64,000 nt of DNA, taken from Erodium maritimum. Its lineage: Eukaryota > Streptophyta > Magnoliopsida > Geraniales > Geraniaceae. Positions 23,201 to 34,071 of the stretch are shown piece after piece (within the stretch, counting starts at the first letter, position 1; every line of letters starts with the position of its first letter). The stretch lies in assembly GCA_963921825.1 (NCBI GenBank), contig OY997589.1, positions 5,518,001-5,582,000 of the forward strand, read 5' to 3'. A model generated the notes under the pieces. It worked only from the letters and a program-made list of their open reading frames with translations, was not told where the DNA came from and made no database searches. The translations under genes and the position numbers were made by a program.

Positions 23201-23440
23201 CGTTCTTTAGTCTAGGTTTTTTCTTGTTTTTATCAATTTTTTTCCCACGGCCCAAGAATTAAATTTAATTACTACTGTACCACATTGTTTATATGTGATC
23301 ATATTGAAGTCCTGTACTGAGGCAGGTGTGGCAAATTGATGGTCTTAATTGGAACCAATTCATACCAAGTTGTTCAGTTACTGTCACAAAAATATTTATG
23401 ATATCAAAGTAAATTACATATATATTGACAAAAAAGCAAA
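20240..23440. other. Long spacer, nothing recognised
   Basis: Only short unsupported frames on both strands. The stretches near 21950 and 22500 have moderate GC but no recognisable domain. An A-run lies at 23040-23050. Confidence 0.4.
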
Positions 23441-23446
23441 CATAAA

Positions 23447-24264
23447 GTGATATCAGATGATCATGTCTTATTTAAATGCAAAGAGGTTGCAGAGCTATGG
23501 AGAAGAGGGGCGTTTATAGTACTTGGGGATGGCGTGACTCCGAAAGAATGGTTGGCTGATTTTTTGAAAAATGGCGACAACGACAGGGTGGAAAAGATCG
23601 TTATGAGATGGTGGGTGATCTGGAGAGACAGGAACAATAGAGTGTGGGAGAATAAACATGCTTCTGCAAATGGGTTGGAAGAAATGGCATCTACTATGCT
23701 GATGGATTGGAAAGCTGTTCAAGAAAGAGAAGTTCCCTTGCCCCGGCCGAAAGACAGGTGGGTGTGCCCGTCCGAGGGGGAGGTAAAAGTCAACCTTGAT
23801 GGAGCTCTAGGCGTGGCCAGTTCGGGCAATGGTGGGGTAGTTTGTCGTAACTCGGAAGGGGTAGTCCAACATTTGAAGTGCTTCGAATTTCAGGGAGTTA
23901 GAAACCCTAAATTAATTGAGGCTCTGACGTTACAGGAAGCTCTGAAATGGATCCCGAAAGTGGGGCAGCACCAAGGGATCATTGAGTCGGACTGTCTGGG
24001 AGTGGTGCAGGTGGTCCTGAGTGATATTCTCATGATTTCACCTTTTGGGGACGTCATACCCGAATACAGAGGACTACTCAGCCAGGGATTCAAGCTACAA
24101 TTTGTTCGCAGAGAGGCAAATGGAGTGGCCCACTGTTTAGCTAAAAATGCCCTGCTTTGAGAGCATTATGATTGGCAAGTTATGCCTTTACCGGATGTAC
24201 TTATTCCTATTTTGAACAGCGATTTGCTGCTTTAATAAAGTACGTTCAGATTCAAAAAAAAAAA
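23447..24264 (+). mobile_element. 5'-truncated LINE: RNase H domain end plus A-tail
   Basis: An open frame of 237 codons (23447-24160) starts within the zinc-binding end of a LINE reverse transcriptase (DDHVLFKCKEVAELW) and continues into an RVT_3-type RNase H domain. Catalytic acids are in place: Asp118 in VNLDGAL, Glu158 in LIEALTLQEAL and Asp182 in IESDCLG, with the C-terminal REANGVAHCLAKNA motif. About 90 bp after the stop the element ends in 11 A (24254-24264). The sequence after the tail (AAAGTAATACC) resembles AAAGTGATATC at 23443-23453, a possible imperfect target duplication. The frame is intact but lacks the reverse transcriptase, so it is a dead fragment unless domesticated. Confidence 0.8.
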
Positions 24265-24352
24265 GTAATACCTACAAAGTTTAATCCCAGATTTAATTAA
24301 GAACGTTGATTTATATAGTCTAATTTAATATATCTGACTTGCATTAATTAAA

Positions 24353-24692
24353 GAGTTATTTTCATTTCACTACCTTAACTATGCGAGTTTTTTTTCATTT
24401 TACTACCCTAACCATTTTTTGTGGCACCTCACTACCCTAGAATGCATTTTTTCACTTTCATACCGGCCGTTAATTTTCCATCCATTTTTGGATGAAAACA
24501 CTTAAAAAGTTCATAATACCCTTCACTAACAATCAAATTTTCAAAAACATGCCAATGGTTTTCAAAATTTCTTTTAAAATCAATTTTAAATGTCACAAAA
24601 ATGTATTCTAGGATAGTGAGGTGCCACAAAAAATAATTAGCGTAGTGAGATGAAAAAACTGCATAGTTAGGGTAGTGAGATGAAAATATCCC
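24353..24692. mobile_element. Inverted-repeat MITE, copy 1 (9-bp target duplication)
   Basis: Left end GTTATTTTCATTTCACTACC; the right end inverted reads GATATTTTCATCTCACTACC. The inverted match continues through the GTGGCACCTCACTACCCTA block. It is flanked by TTAATTAAA at 24344-24352 and 24693-24701. The 9-bp duplication suggests a Mutator-like origin. A second copy lies at 29748-30130. A minus-strand 65-codon frame inside is incidental. Confidence 0.8.
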
Positions 24693-24736
24693 TTAATTAA
24701 AACTAACTTAGGACAAAAAAAACGGTTTAATCCATA

Positions 24737-25066
24737 TGATATATGTACATGTTTATTCGACATCCTGACTTGTTTGTCGGCTCTAACTTTGATGAAGTTG
24801 AATTTATAGCGAAAAAATATAAGAATAATAAACTACTTAATTATAAAGGTTTGACATATGTACATGTTTATTCGACATCCCTAGCTTATTCGTTGCCTCG
24901 AATTTTGATGAAGTTGAATTCATATCGAAAAAAATATAACTTATAAATATTTGATATATGTACATGTTTATTCGACATCCCGGACTTGTTTGTCGCCTTT
25001 AACTTTGATGAAGTTGAATTCATAGCAGAAAAAACATAAGAATAAAAGTTACTTATAAAAGCTATA
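24737..25066 (+). repeat. Tandem repeat, three copies of about 95-115 bp
   Basis: Each copy contains ATATGTACATGTTTATTCGA followed by CATCC and TTTGATGAAGTTGAATT(C/T)ATA. Copies start near 24738, 24856 and 24955. They are imperfect and vary in the A-rich tail. Confidence 0.8.
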
Positions 25067-26221
25067 GGTTGACATATTAGTCGTAAGAAACCGACCTAAT
25101 ATAAGTAACTCTTTTTAAACCAAAGTTGATTCAGCCCACGTCCGTTACGCATGTGACTTCGAATCATATACAGACGTCTAGCCTTGTTACGATCCATGTT
25201 TAGATTTTCAGTGTTGCAATGACTTACTTGTACTATCAAGTTGAAGTCTTGCCTATGGATATATGTTGATCGATGATCACTATTTTGAATATGATCAATA
25301 ATTGAAGCAAAAGCAAAACTTTGGATATAGGAGAGAGAAGGGTTGTGAAGAAGCACGTGAAAGTCGAAATGCGAAGCAAGTCATAGAAGTAGGTGAAGCT
25401 TTGCATCTTGTAGCAGCATGATCCAACATGACGGCTCTTCTCTGTCATATAAGTTACTTGCTCTTTCCCAAAAGAAAGGGCACGTGACTCACTATTCCTC
25501 GTTGTGTGCTTTCCAGGCAACCTCTGTGTTTGTTTTGCCCACAATTTTCGTGTCTGAAACCAAAACCTGTCTCTACGTCACGTGCCTCGGACAGACACAG
25601 ACAACTATTCGTGGTTGCTTGCATTGCAAGTTGCATCATATGAATAATGTAACCAATCTACGATGTTTGAAAGAATCTTTCCCTGTAAGACTAATGTAAT
25701 TAGTGCACTTTTTGGTTTCAAAATAAATATCACTTTGTAGAATTGAGTACTATATTTTCCTATTATAGTTTCATGTGCTCCTACACATAAAATAATGATG
25801 GGGTGATGATTAATGGGATGTGTGTAATTCAATTTCTAGAATATAGATATTTACATTTATGTTGAAGCATGTAATTCCTGAAGATCTAAAGTATTTATTT
25901 TGAAATAAATAATATAAGTTTCCCAGTCACAAGCTTAATAGCACATTGAGGCTGATATAGTGTTTTTTTTTAATATTCTTGTTGTTGTTGTCGTCGTTGA
26001 TATCAGTAATTTCATTTCAACTAATTTCAACTTTGATTTTGACATGATTATCACTCTTTATATTCATCCTTCAGCTATATAAATACAATACCATCTCAAC
26101 ATCAATCCTTTGTTGAATTTTTTAGTATTAATACTCTGTCCCGGTCCCTTCCAGAATAAATTCAAAATTTTAAATGTTGGGGCCATATTAGGTTTTAAAA
26201 AATAATTTAGGGGGGAAACTT

Positions 26222-26259
<38 letters not shown>

Positions 26260-27148
26260 ATTTTTCAAATTTTTCTGAGAAGCGGATGAAAGAAATTTTA
26301 TTGCAATTTTATTGTAAAATATCACGTATAAACACATGACCTATATTAAGTAGGTTTTTATTGTCTTTTCCATGTCTCAATGGTAACAACGACACTCACA
26401 AGCTAAACGACCTAGATTATAAGCAATATTGTCATGTCGGACACAACCTATACCATCGATGTTGGTCGCCGGCATGTCGGTACCCTTCAACTCCATGAGT
26501 TTGGGAGCCGATGAGAAATATTTCTCGGTGGACAACTTGCTTTTTTGAGCTTCATGGTTGGCAAATCTGGGTTCCAAACCTTTATTTTTATGGGCTTCAT
26601 AGTTGTTAAATCCGGGTTCTAGACTCTCTCTTTAATCTTTTTGACTTGAGCTCTTTTTGACTTGAGCTTAGATGATTGTCATATTCGGTTTAGAGGCCTT
26701 TGCACTACCTTGTTGGGTTGTATTCACTGCTCCCGTGTTGGGATGCCGAGGTTCCTTGTATATGAATGTTCCTTCATGTATCTGGTTTCTCCTCGTCATG
26801 GGATTGTCTTGAGGCTGAGCTGTCATGCAAGCACTCGTTTCACTTCACTGATCTGTAGCTAGACCACCTTCTTGTACTTCTTTTCATCCTCTAAAGAGGT
26901 TCAATTTAAATTTTGTATTCGCTGATAAAAAATATATCATAACATTATCAATATCATACCATAATGTTACCAGTATCCCTTAACAATAAGGCCCTTTCTT
27001 ATGTACGAACTCGACCTTTGAATGTACTCTTTGGAATCAAAGTGGGGTTGGATAAGACATCGGTTCAATTTGGCAACATTGGATGGTTCGTTATTTCTGA
27101 GAGACGGTTGATAGGTGTGGATGACTATTTATGGTTTACCACCTTATG
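25067..27148. other. Spacer, no gene recognised
   Basis: Only short frames without domains. It contains the AT microsatellite listed separately and a small GACTTGAGCTCTTTTT duplication near 26641-26672. Confidence 0.4.
26225..26256. repeat. (AT)16 microsatellite
   Basis: An uninterrupted run of 16 AT units; a likely polymorphic marker. Confidence 0.95.
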
Positions 27149-27165
27149 GTTCTACCTTAGACTCT

Positions 27166-28146
27166 CTTTTTTGAAACGGGTAACCGGAGATTTCATTAAT
27201 GCCAAAAGGCAATCATACAGAAAGAGGCGTGACCGCCTCGGGTTCCAGATATTTGTCCGGACCGACCGTAGCTAGCCCGGCGCTCATGGACCCATAATTT
27301 TAGCCCACATGAACTCATGGGCAACAACTCAAGACAACTCCCTTCCGACGTTTCAACATGCGTTACAAGGAAATAATAAACCAAAGTCCTAAACTTATTC
27401 GACCTAGCACAGTCCCAAGCGGTTAATCGACTTAGCACAGTGGATAACCAATAACTTATTCGACCTAAAACAGGAAAAGAAATCAGCACACAAACGAAAG
27501 AGCAGAATACCAAAATTGTGATGCCAGGTCTTCTAGGCCCCGTGCCATTGGAGCGATCTAGTATCGTCAATTCTTCGTCTTGATTCGCCCTGCTCTTTCG
27601 AAGTAGTGTAGAAGGCGAGAACATCGATTCGATCTGCAGCGGTTTGATCGAGATCGAGGGTCCCGACTTCGGGTGTCGTGGAGGCAGATCCCGTCTTATC
27701 GGCCTTCCTCCCGGATCCCAGATCCATCGGGGGAACGGACCCATACCGGCGATAGGTGGCACGACGCATGGAGCCCGTAACCCGGATAGTGGCCGGAGGG
27801 CCACAGTGGCTGCGAGACGTCCGGGAAACAGGACGCGGGGCAAGAGAGCGGCTGGTGGGCGGCAATGCACGACGATGACGGCATCGGCGGACCCTAAGCC
27901 GAGTAGACAAGATCTCACCTGGAGGTAGTGGAGAACCTTGAAGCCGGGGCTTCGATGGTGGAGACATGGAATTGCCATGGAGGAGGCTGGCGGTGGAGGG
28001 GCGGCGGCGACGGTAGAACCTTAAAAATGTTAGTAGAGGAAACTCAACGAGGTTGTTTGGAGAGAGTAGTTTAAGATAGAAGTTTCAATGGTGAAGAAAG
28101 AGAGGAAAGGGGGAGGAGGCTGCACACAGCAGCCCCTAGGGTTTTT
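27166..28146 (-). mobile_element. Miniature LINE-derived element, 981 bp, 17-bp target duplication
   Basis: Flanked by the perfect 17-bp repeat GTTCTACCTTAGACTCT (27149-27165 and 28147-28163). On minus it begins AAAAACCCTAGGGGCTGC, runs through a GC-rich 5' region with an ORF start (MSPPSKPRLQGSPLPPGEIL at 27967), and ends TTAATGAAATCTCCGGTTAC, CCGTTTC and a short A-tail (27167-27172 on plus). This is the layout of a LINE whose ORF1 and ORF2 cores are missing: 5' end joined to 3' end, mobilised by target-primed reverse transcription. The perfect duplication suggests a fairly recent insertion. A 260-codon frame through it (27196-27978) is probably not a host gene. Confidence 0.8.
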
Positions 28147-28163
28147 GTTCTACCTTAGACTCT

Positions 28164-28894
28164 ATTTGGCTAGTAACATTATTGTGTATATCAGATCAAT
28201 TCTTATAGACAAACTTGAAATACATCCCATAATTAAGATTGCATATATGATTGCACATGTGGCTTTCGGCCCGGATAGATTGGTCCAGCCCACGTAAGTA
28301 ACTCTCATCCTGTCCCGGTTTGATCCGATTGAAAATTGCAATCCCTTTGTATACGGGCCGAGAGGAACAGTTGGCCCAAGGTTCGTGGTGGTGCTATGAA
28401 TTCGGTAGAGCATGGTGCTATCGAACAGTGGGCCCAAGGTTCTTAAACATCAAATTGAACTATTGAACTATTGAAGAAGCCGGTCCGGTCGGTCACCAAA
28501 GGATTGATATTGATTATGAACGAGATTAGGATGGGCTTAATGGAATGGAACGGACTAGTAAAGAGGCTTTGCAAATCGGAAGAATGAGACGTGTTATTAT
28601 TAAGGGATTGAACCATTTACAAAATGGGCCAATTGAAATATAATTAATCTTTACAAAGGACTATTAAAAGGCTTTGACTTTTCAGTTCTACTAATCCTTA
28701 GGAAGATCAAATTGTCAATATTTTCCATAGCATTTGAAGTCCAAACCAAACTTTAAGGGTAAACTTCAAAAGACCGTATAAAGTATGCACGATTATCGGT
28801 TATATATAAACATATAAAAACGTTTCAACCGGCCGGTCTAATTTTTCAAAAATTATCAGTTTGTTTTCTGTTCAAATATTTGTTAGTGTTTTTT
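28164..28894. other. Spacer, nothing recognised
   Basis: No convincing frame or RNA gene. Confidence 0.4.
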
Positions 28895-29740
28895 GAAATG
28901 ACGAAAATACCCGCACCTTATAACCCCAATATTGACCATGATTTTCAAAGGTTTACAAAAATACGATTATACATATAAATATAGTTTTTTATTTCTCAAT
29001 TTTCATTTAATAATTTTTTTATTTTAACAGAAAAAATATATATAATTTTATTAAAAAATCATATATTATTATTAAAATTAACTTATTTTCATAAAATAAT
29101 ACTTTTTTTATTTTCAATAATTCTTAAAATCATACTTTATATATTTATTTTTCATATATTTTGCAAGTATTTATATTTTTATTTCTTATTTTTCATTTTA
29201 ATAGAATAAAAAAGAAAATATACTTTAAATTTTGTTTAAAATTTATTTAAAAAACTTCTAAAAATTCTGGAAATTATTTATTTAAATAATATCATAAAGA
29301 AATATATTAAATATGATATTAATAATTATTTAAAATAAAAATTACTAAATATGAAAAACAAACTAATTTTAATAATATAATCTGCACTTTTAATAAAATT
29401 AAAAATATATATTTTTATTCTGTTAAAATGGAAAAAAATTTATTGAAAGAAAAATGAAACAATTTTTTTTATTATATATATATTTTAAAAATATATTAAA
29501 AATAAATATAGAAAATGTGATTTTAAGAGTTATTCAAAAAAGTATTAAATATGATAACGATATTAATTTTAATAATATAATATGATTTTTAATAAATTTT
29601 CATAAAAAAATTTAAATTAAAAAATTACTAAAATAAAAATAAAAAATAAAAAATAGATTTATATGTTTAATGGAATGTTTTTAAATCATTGAAAGTCATG
29701 GTTGATATTAGGGTTATAAGGCGAGGGTATTTTCATTAAT
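28895..29740. mobile_element. AT-rich inverted-repeat element
   Basis: The left arm reads ACGAAAATACCCGCACCTTA, TAACCCCAATAT and GACCATGA. The right arm inverted reads TGAAAATACCCTCGCCTTAT, AACCCTAATAT and AACCATGA. The arms match for about 85 bp. The interior is nearly pure A/T. Abuts the MITE at 29748; the outer ends and target duplication are unclear. Confidence 0.6.
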
Positions 29741-29747
29741 TTTATAA

Positions 29748-30130
29748 GGATATTTTCATCTCACTACCCTAACTATTTTTTGTGGCACCTCACTATCTTA
29801 GAATGCCTTTTTTCAATATCATACCCTAACTATTTTTTGTGGCACCTTACTCCCCTAAAATGCATTTTTGTGGCACCTCACTACCCTATAATGCATTTTT
29901 TGTGACATTAAAAACTGTTTTTAAAAGAAAATTTGAAAACCAATGGCATGCTTTTGAAAATTTGATTGTTATGGACTTTTAAAGTGTTTCATCCAAAGAT
30001 GGATGACAAATTGACGACGGGTATGAAACTGAAAAAAATGCATTTTAGGGTAGTGAGGTGCCACAAAAAAATAGTTAAGATAATGAGATGAAAAAAACCA
30101 CATAGTTAATATAGTGAGATGAAAATAACC
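29748..30130. mobile_element. Inverted-repeat MITE, copy 2
   Basis: Same family as 24353-24692: starts GGATATTTTCATCTCACTAC and ends inverted as GGTTATTTTCATCTCACTAT. The GTGGCACC(T)CACTaCCCT block is repeated several times in the left arm. The 9-bp flanks ATTTTATAA and GTTTTGGAA agree at six positions, so an old duplication is possible. Confidence 0.7.
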
Positions 30131-30316
30131 GTTTTGGAAGCCATCCATGATCTTCCCTCTACATTTCTGTAATAAAATTCCACAATTTTATACTTAAAAA
30201 AACACATAGGAGGACTTTGATTAAAATTTTATAATATATAATAGCAAAGTTAACAGTTGACATGGCAGTTGACGTGGCGTTCTATACTTACTAGAAATCT
30301 CACTTCTTGGCTCTAG

Positions 30317-31129
30317 GAGCATCCCCATCTCTAGCATTATCTTAGCATCACTTAAGGAGAGAAAAACAAGTGTCACGTGAAAAAATAGATAATACTTTTT
30401 AGTGATGATTAATTTTTTGTTTACAATGGAGCAATGCTAAGGTAAAATTAAAATTAAAATTTTATTTTATTCAATTACTTAATTTATTTTTATTTTCAAA
30501 ATAAAATGTAATGTAATAAAATAAATATGTAATTTATTTCAAAATATCGACTGCACATGAAATTGAGCTATAAAAAATATATTTTTGGAATTTAAAAAAT
30601 GTGTCAAAAATATATATTATGAAAATATAAAATTTGAAAACCTATTATATTTTTAATCTTTGAAATAAAAAATTAATTACTCTTGAAACTAAAAAAATAT
30701 TATTATATTTTACAAATCTCAAAAAATGATTTGATAATTGATGGTTTGAAAATATGGGTGCATTACACTTCAAAAAGAATTTATTTTTAAGTTTATTTGA
30801 ATTAAATCAGTTTTTTCCTAATTTTTTAGTGGGTCAAAACTCATAACCAATTAATGTTTGTCAGATTTCAATTAATTCCGAAATTTAAAAAAAAGACATT
30901 AATGATAATACACGACTGATTGTAAAATTTAAATTAAAAGGAAAGAATATGATATCCAACCGCTTGGATAAAGTTGAATAAAAAATATAAAAAAAAGTAA
31001 TGGATAGCGCTACCGGCACATATGGCGTTGGCGGGCTGAGACCGTTACCCAACCATTGGGTTCTGCAGCCCAGACGTTGGTGTGGCATTGGTTAAGTGTG
31101 GGATTAACATCTCACGATTGTGGATGCTC
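30317..31129. mobile_element. PIF/Harbinger-like MITE, degraded
   Basis: The left end GAGCATCCCCATCTCTAGC and the right end inverted GAGCATCCACAATCGTGAG share a 15-bp imperfect terminal repeat like that at 7074. Flanks are TAG (30314-30316) and TAA (31130-31132). The interior is AT-rich with no coding frame. Confidence 0.5.
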
Positions 31130-32980
31130 TAAGTTTGTTTGGACTCGGCTCCCTCTTCCTTTTTCAGTTTGGCGTTCGTCTGTTACGAGTCTTAAACTCT
31201 TCCTGCTGTTATCCTTCTATCAATGTGCAATTAAACCGTCCTCAATGGTGCTAATCTCTTTAAGCCCTGTTAATTAGGTCCTAGGTTTCAATTACTTTCA
31301 ATGCTCGTCCGTTTCATTTTTCCCTTCTCTCAATTCATATCTGATGCGTTTCTGGTATATTAGGGCCGATTCTGGTTGCGATTGTCATAAGTAGAAGCCA
31401 ATAGAAACGAGTTCAACTCTGATAGAGAGTTTCACCCGAGTACTGTTCGTGGATCGATGGATTGGATCGGAGATGTTGAAATTGACATGGGAATGGACGA
31501 GCCACGAAGGGGGCTGAAGAAGAGGAAGAGTTTCGGGTCGTCCGGTTCTGTATAAGAGTTCGGCTCCGATCATCTCTGATTTCCTCTCCGTAACTTCTTA
31601 CCTAACTTCTAGATTTCTATGATTTTGATTTTGGAATGGTATATGGTGCGTGATTTGTGAGTCTGCGATGCTATGCATATGTGTTTTTTTTGTTCAAGTC
31701 TCTGGTCTTTCCGTTGCACACGCCATTGATTGGGTAATTTAGTTTCATGTTCTAACGATTTTGAGCCAAATTTAGGTGTCCAAGCACTGATAGGTTTTGA
31801 TGTTTTCTATTTATATTGGGAGTTGGACTACGTATTTAGAGAATGAGAAGAACCAGAGACTTGAATTCTGCATACAGTTTGCATTCAGGTGTTCAACCAG
31901 ATTGTACCAGTTTTGTGATTTTAATTCTGCATTTGCATTCATCTACTACTTTTTATTTATTTATTATACTTGTCCTTTTTATACAAACTTATATTAATTA
32001 AGATTTTAATTTTTACTTTTGTTAACAATTTCTATTAATTGATTAATAGTATAACTAAAGATGGTAGTGGTTGTTCAATATTTTGATGCAAGATTTCTCT
32101 CGGTGAGTCAAAGAAGGACAAAACTATAGAGGCTATCCCTCTTTTTGTGAAGATTGGTGACCCGAAGCTTGCTCATGGAAGTCTATCCTCAACTAACACT
32201 TCACAATTGAGTTGATTGAAATGCAAGCCTATTCTACGGTAACCAAATTGAATTGAAGAGCTTTGTTACAAAATGGCGAGCCTTCTTGCATATGTAGATG
32301 ATCGATGCTTTAAGTGTATGCCACTTGTATGCATGAGTGTTAGCAATGTTTGCTATTCATCTCCGATTGAATTAAAACCGAGTTTTTTTTCACACTATCT
32401 TCAATTTGTAGTAGTTAATGATTAGATTGTGATTATGCTTCTCGATTTTTTCAATTTGTAGTATTTATTGATTAGACTAAATTATGCTTACTAACAAATA
32501 ATAACCTTTGTTGATTGTTAAGAACCAGATGGTTTACATATTTGTTTTGACACATAATGGAATATCAATACTTTTATTTCAAGTGTTAGATCTGGATAAA
32601 ATATGGGCGGTTGTCATCATCAGTGTTAAAATAAGTTGTCTCATGAGTCATGACAGAAGAGTAATGGTAAATTATATCGCTACAGTCAGTATAGTTGTAT
32701 GGTTACTACAAACTTGAGGGTGCCTTAAGTTTTATGAGTTTATCCAATAGTGTCGACAACAACTTAAAGTAGTATTATTGTAATATGATTGTTGAACGTA
32801 CATTCAATTATCGATTTTATCTTTACCGTCAATAAATATGGCCCAAAATAACTAATTGGCATGTTGTGATTGCTAGACCGTGGTACAAAAAATTAAAATG
32901 TACTATATTTTAAACTCTCTGATATTTTATTTCATTTACTTTCATGTATTTTTTTTTAGGTTCGATTTTGCTCAATTATT
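31130..32980. other. Spacer or Helitron body, no gene recognised
   Basis: Short frames without domains. It may in part belong to the Helitron ending at 33057, but no 5' terminus (TC...) could be fixed. Confidence 0.35.
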
Positions 32981-33025
32981 TGAGCCTGGATTGACCTATA
33001 GAAAAAAGTATAATTTATCTAATAA

Positions 33026-33057
33026 TATACCGCGCATCGTGCGGTGCTCACACCTAG
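33026..33057 (+). mobile_element. Helitron 3' terminus
   Basis: A small GC hairpin (ACCGC GCATCGT GCGGT, 33029-33045) is followed nine bases later by CTAG and a host T (33054-33058). A hairpin 10-12 bp before CTRR-T is the hallmark of Helitron 3' ends. No Rep/helicase sequence is visible upstream, so the element is non-autonomous or truncated. Confidence 0.6.
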
Positions 33058-33058
33058 T

Positions 33059-34071
33059 ATTTATAATATTAATTAACATTACAGTTTTCGATTAATACGT
33101 GCTGATTATGCTGTGGCCGACGACCTTGGAAATGGGGAGAAGAGTGGCGTCTAAGCGAAATGCTTCTCGGTTCAACCAAAAAGCCACACCACTCTCTGAA
33201 ATATACCCATTTTTATAACCGTTGCTCACTCCAACCAAAGCCAAGTGCAAAACCCAACACGTTAATCTTATAATAACCACCTCAATTATACGTACATAAT
33301 CACCAATCTTGTCAACCCAATTATCCATATGGATTCGTTAATTACTGTACCTTGTTCGTTACTCCACACTCCATACCGACAAAATTCGGTCAAACCCAGA
33401 TTAACAACATTAAGAGTTGCTAATTGTGTGTATCAAAGTTATCATATTCATACCAACTCCTAACGCGCCAAATCTCGTGACGAGATTCTGCATCAACTTG
33501 TGTAGGTTTATATATATAAGTAATATGTAGCTTATATGTAGCTAGGGTTAGTGAGAATATTCCTTACAACCGCAATTAAATAACATTAATGGGTCTGCAA
33601 AACATCTTGTGACTAAGATGTTATGGTTCTGAGAAAATAATAATCTACCATGATTACAACGGTTTTGCCTCGGTTGGTGCCAACAACAAGATCTAGAGTA
33701 GATAGATAGGTTCACCATAACTTTATTACTTTTAATTGACTAATTTGTTTCCGAAGGCATTTCCAAACGGGGCAAAAAGAACATGTGATTCGATATAAAA
33801 ATGTATTTTTTATCAGGCTGGAGTGATGATATCTCTTCAGGGATGAAGGATTGATCCTCCTGTAGATATCTACCTATGACATGTGGTCATTGTCATCAAT
33901 TCGTTATACGTTAGACGAATTGGTTGTATTCGTCTGAACTAATCGTTATGCTGGCTACAAAGTAGAGAACGAAATCTAAGCACATGTATATATACTATGC
34001 TATACATGCATACATACAAAGGGGGCATATTTAAGATAGCACAACAGTAGTGTGAAAGTTACTATGATGAC
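33059..34071. other. Spacer and 3' flank of the NPH3-like gene
   Basis: Nothing coding recognised; the part next to 34072 should hold the gene's 3' UTR. Confidence 0.4.

Noticed and set aside
24737-25066. CRISPR-like spaced repeats
   Set aside because: Units are ~110-bp direct tandem copies without unique spacers, in a plant genome.
27196-27978. 260-codon minus-strand frame as a host gene
   Set aside because: It lies wholly inside the element with the 17-bp target duplication, has no domain, and alternative frames are equally open because of high GC.
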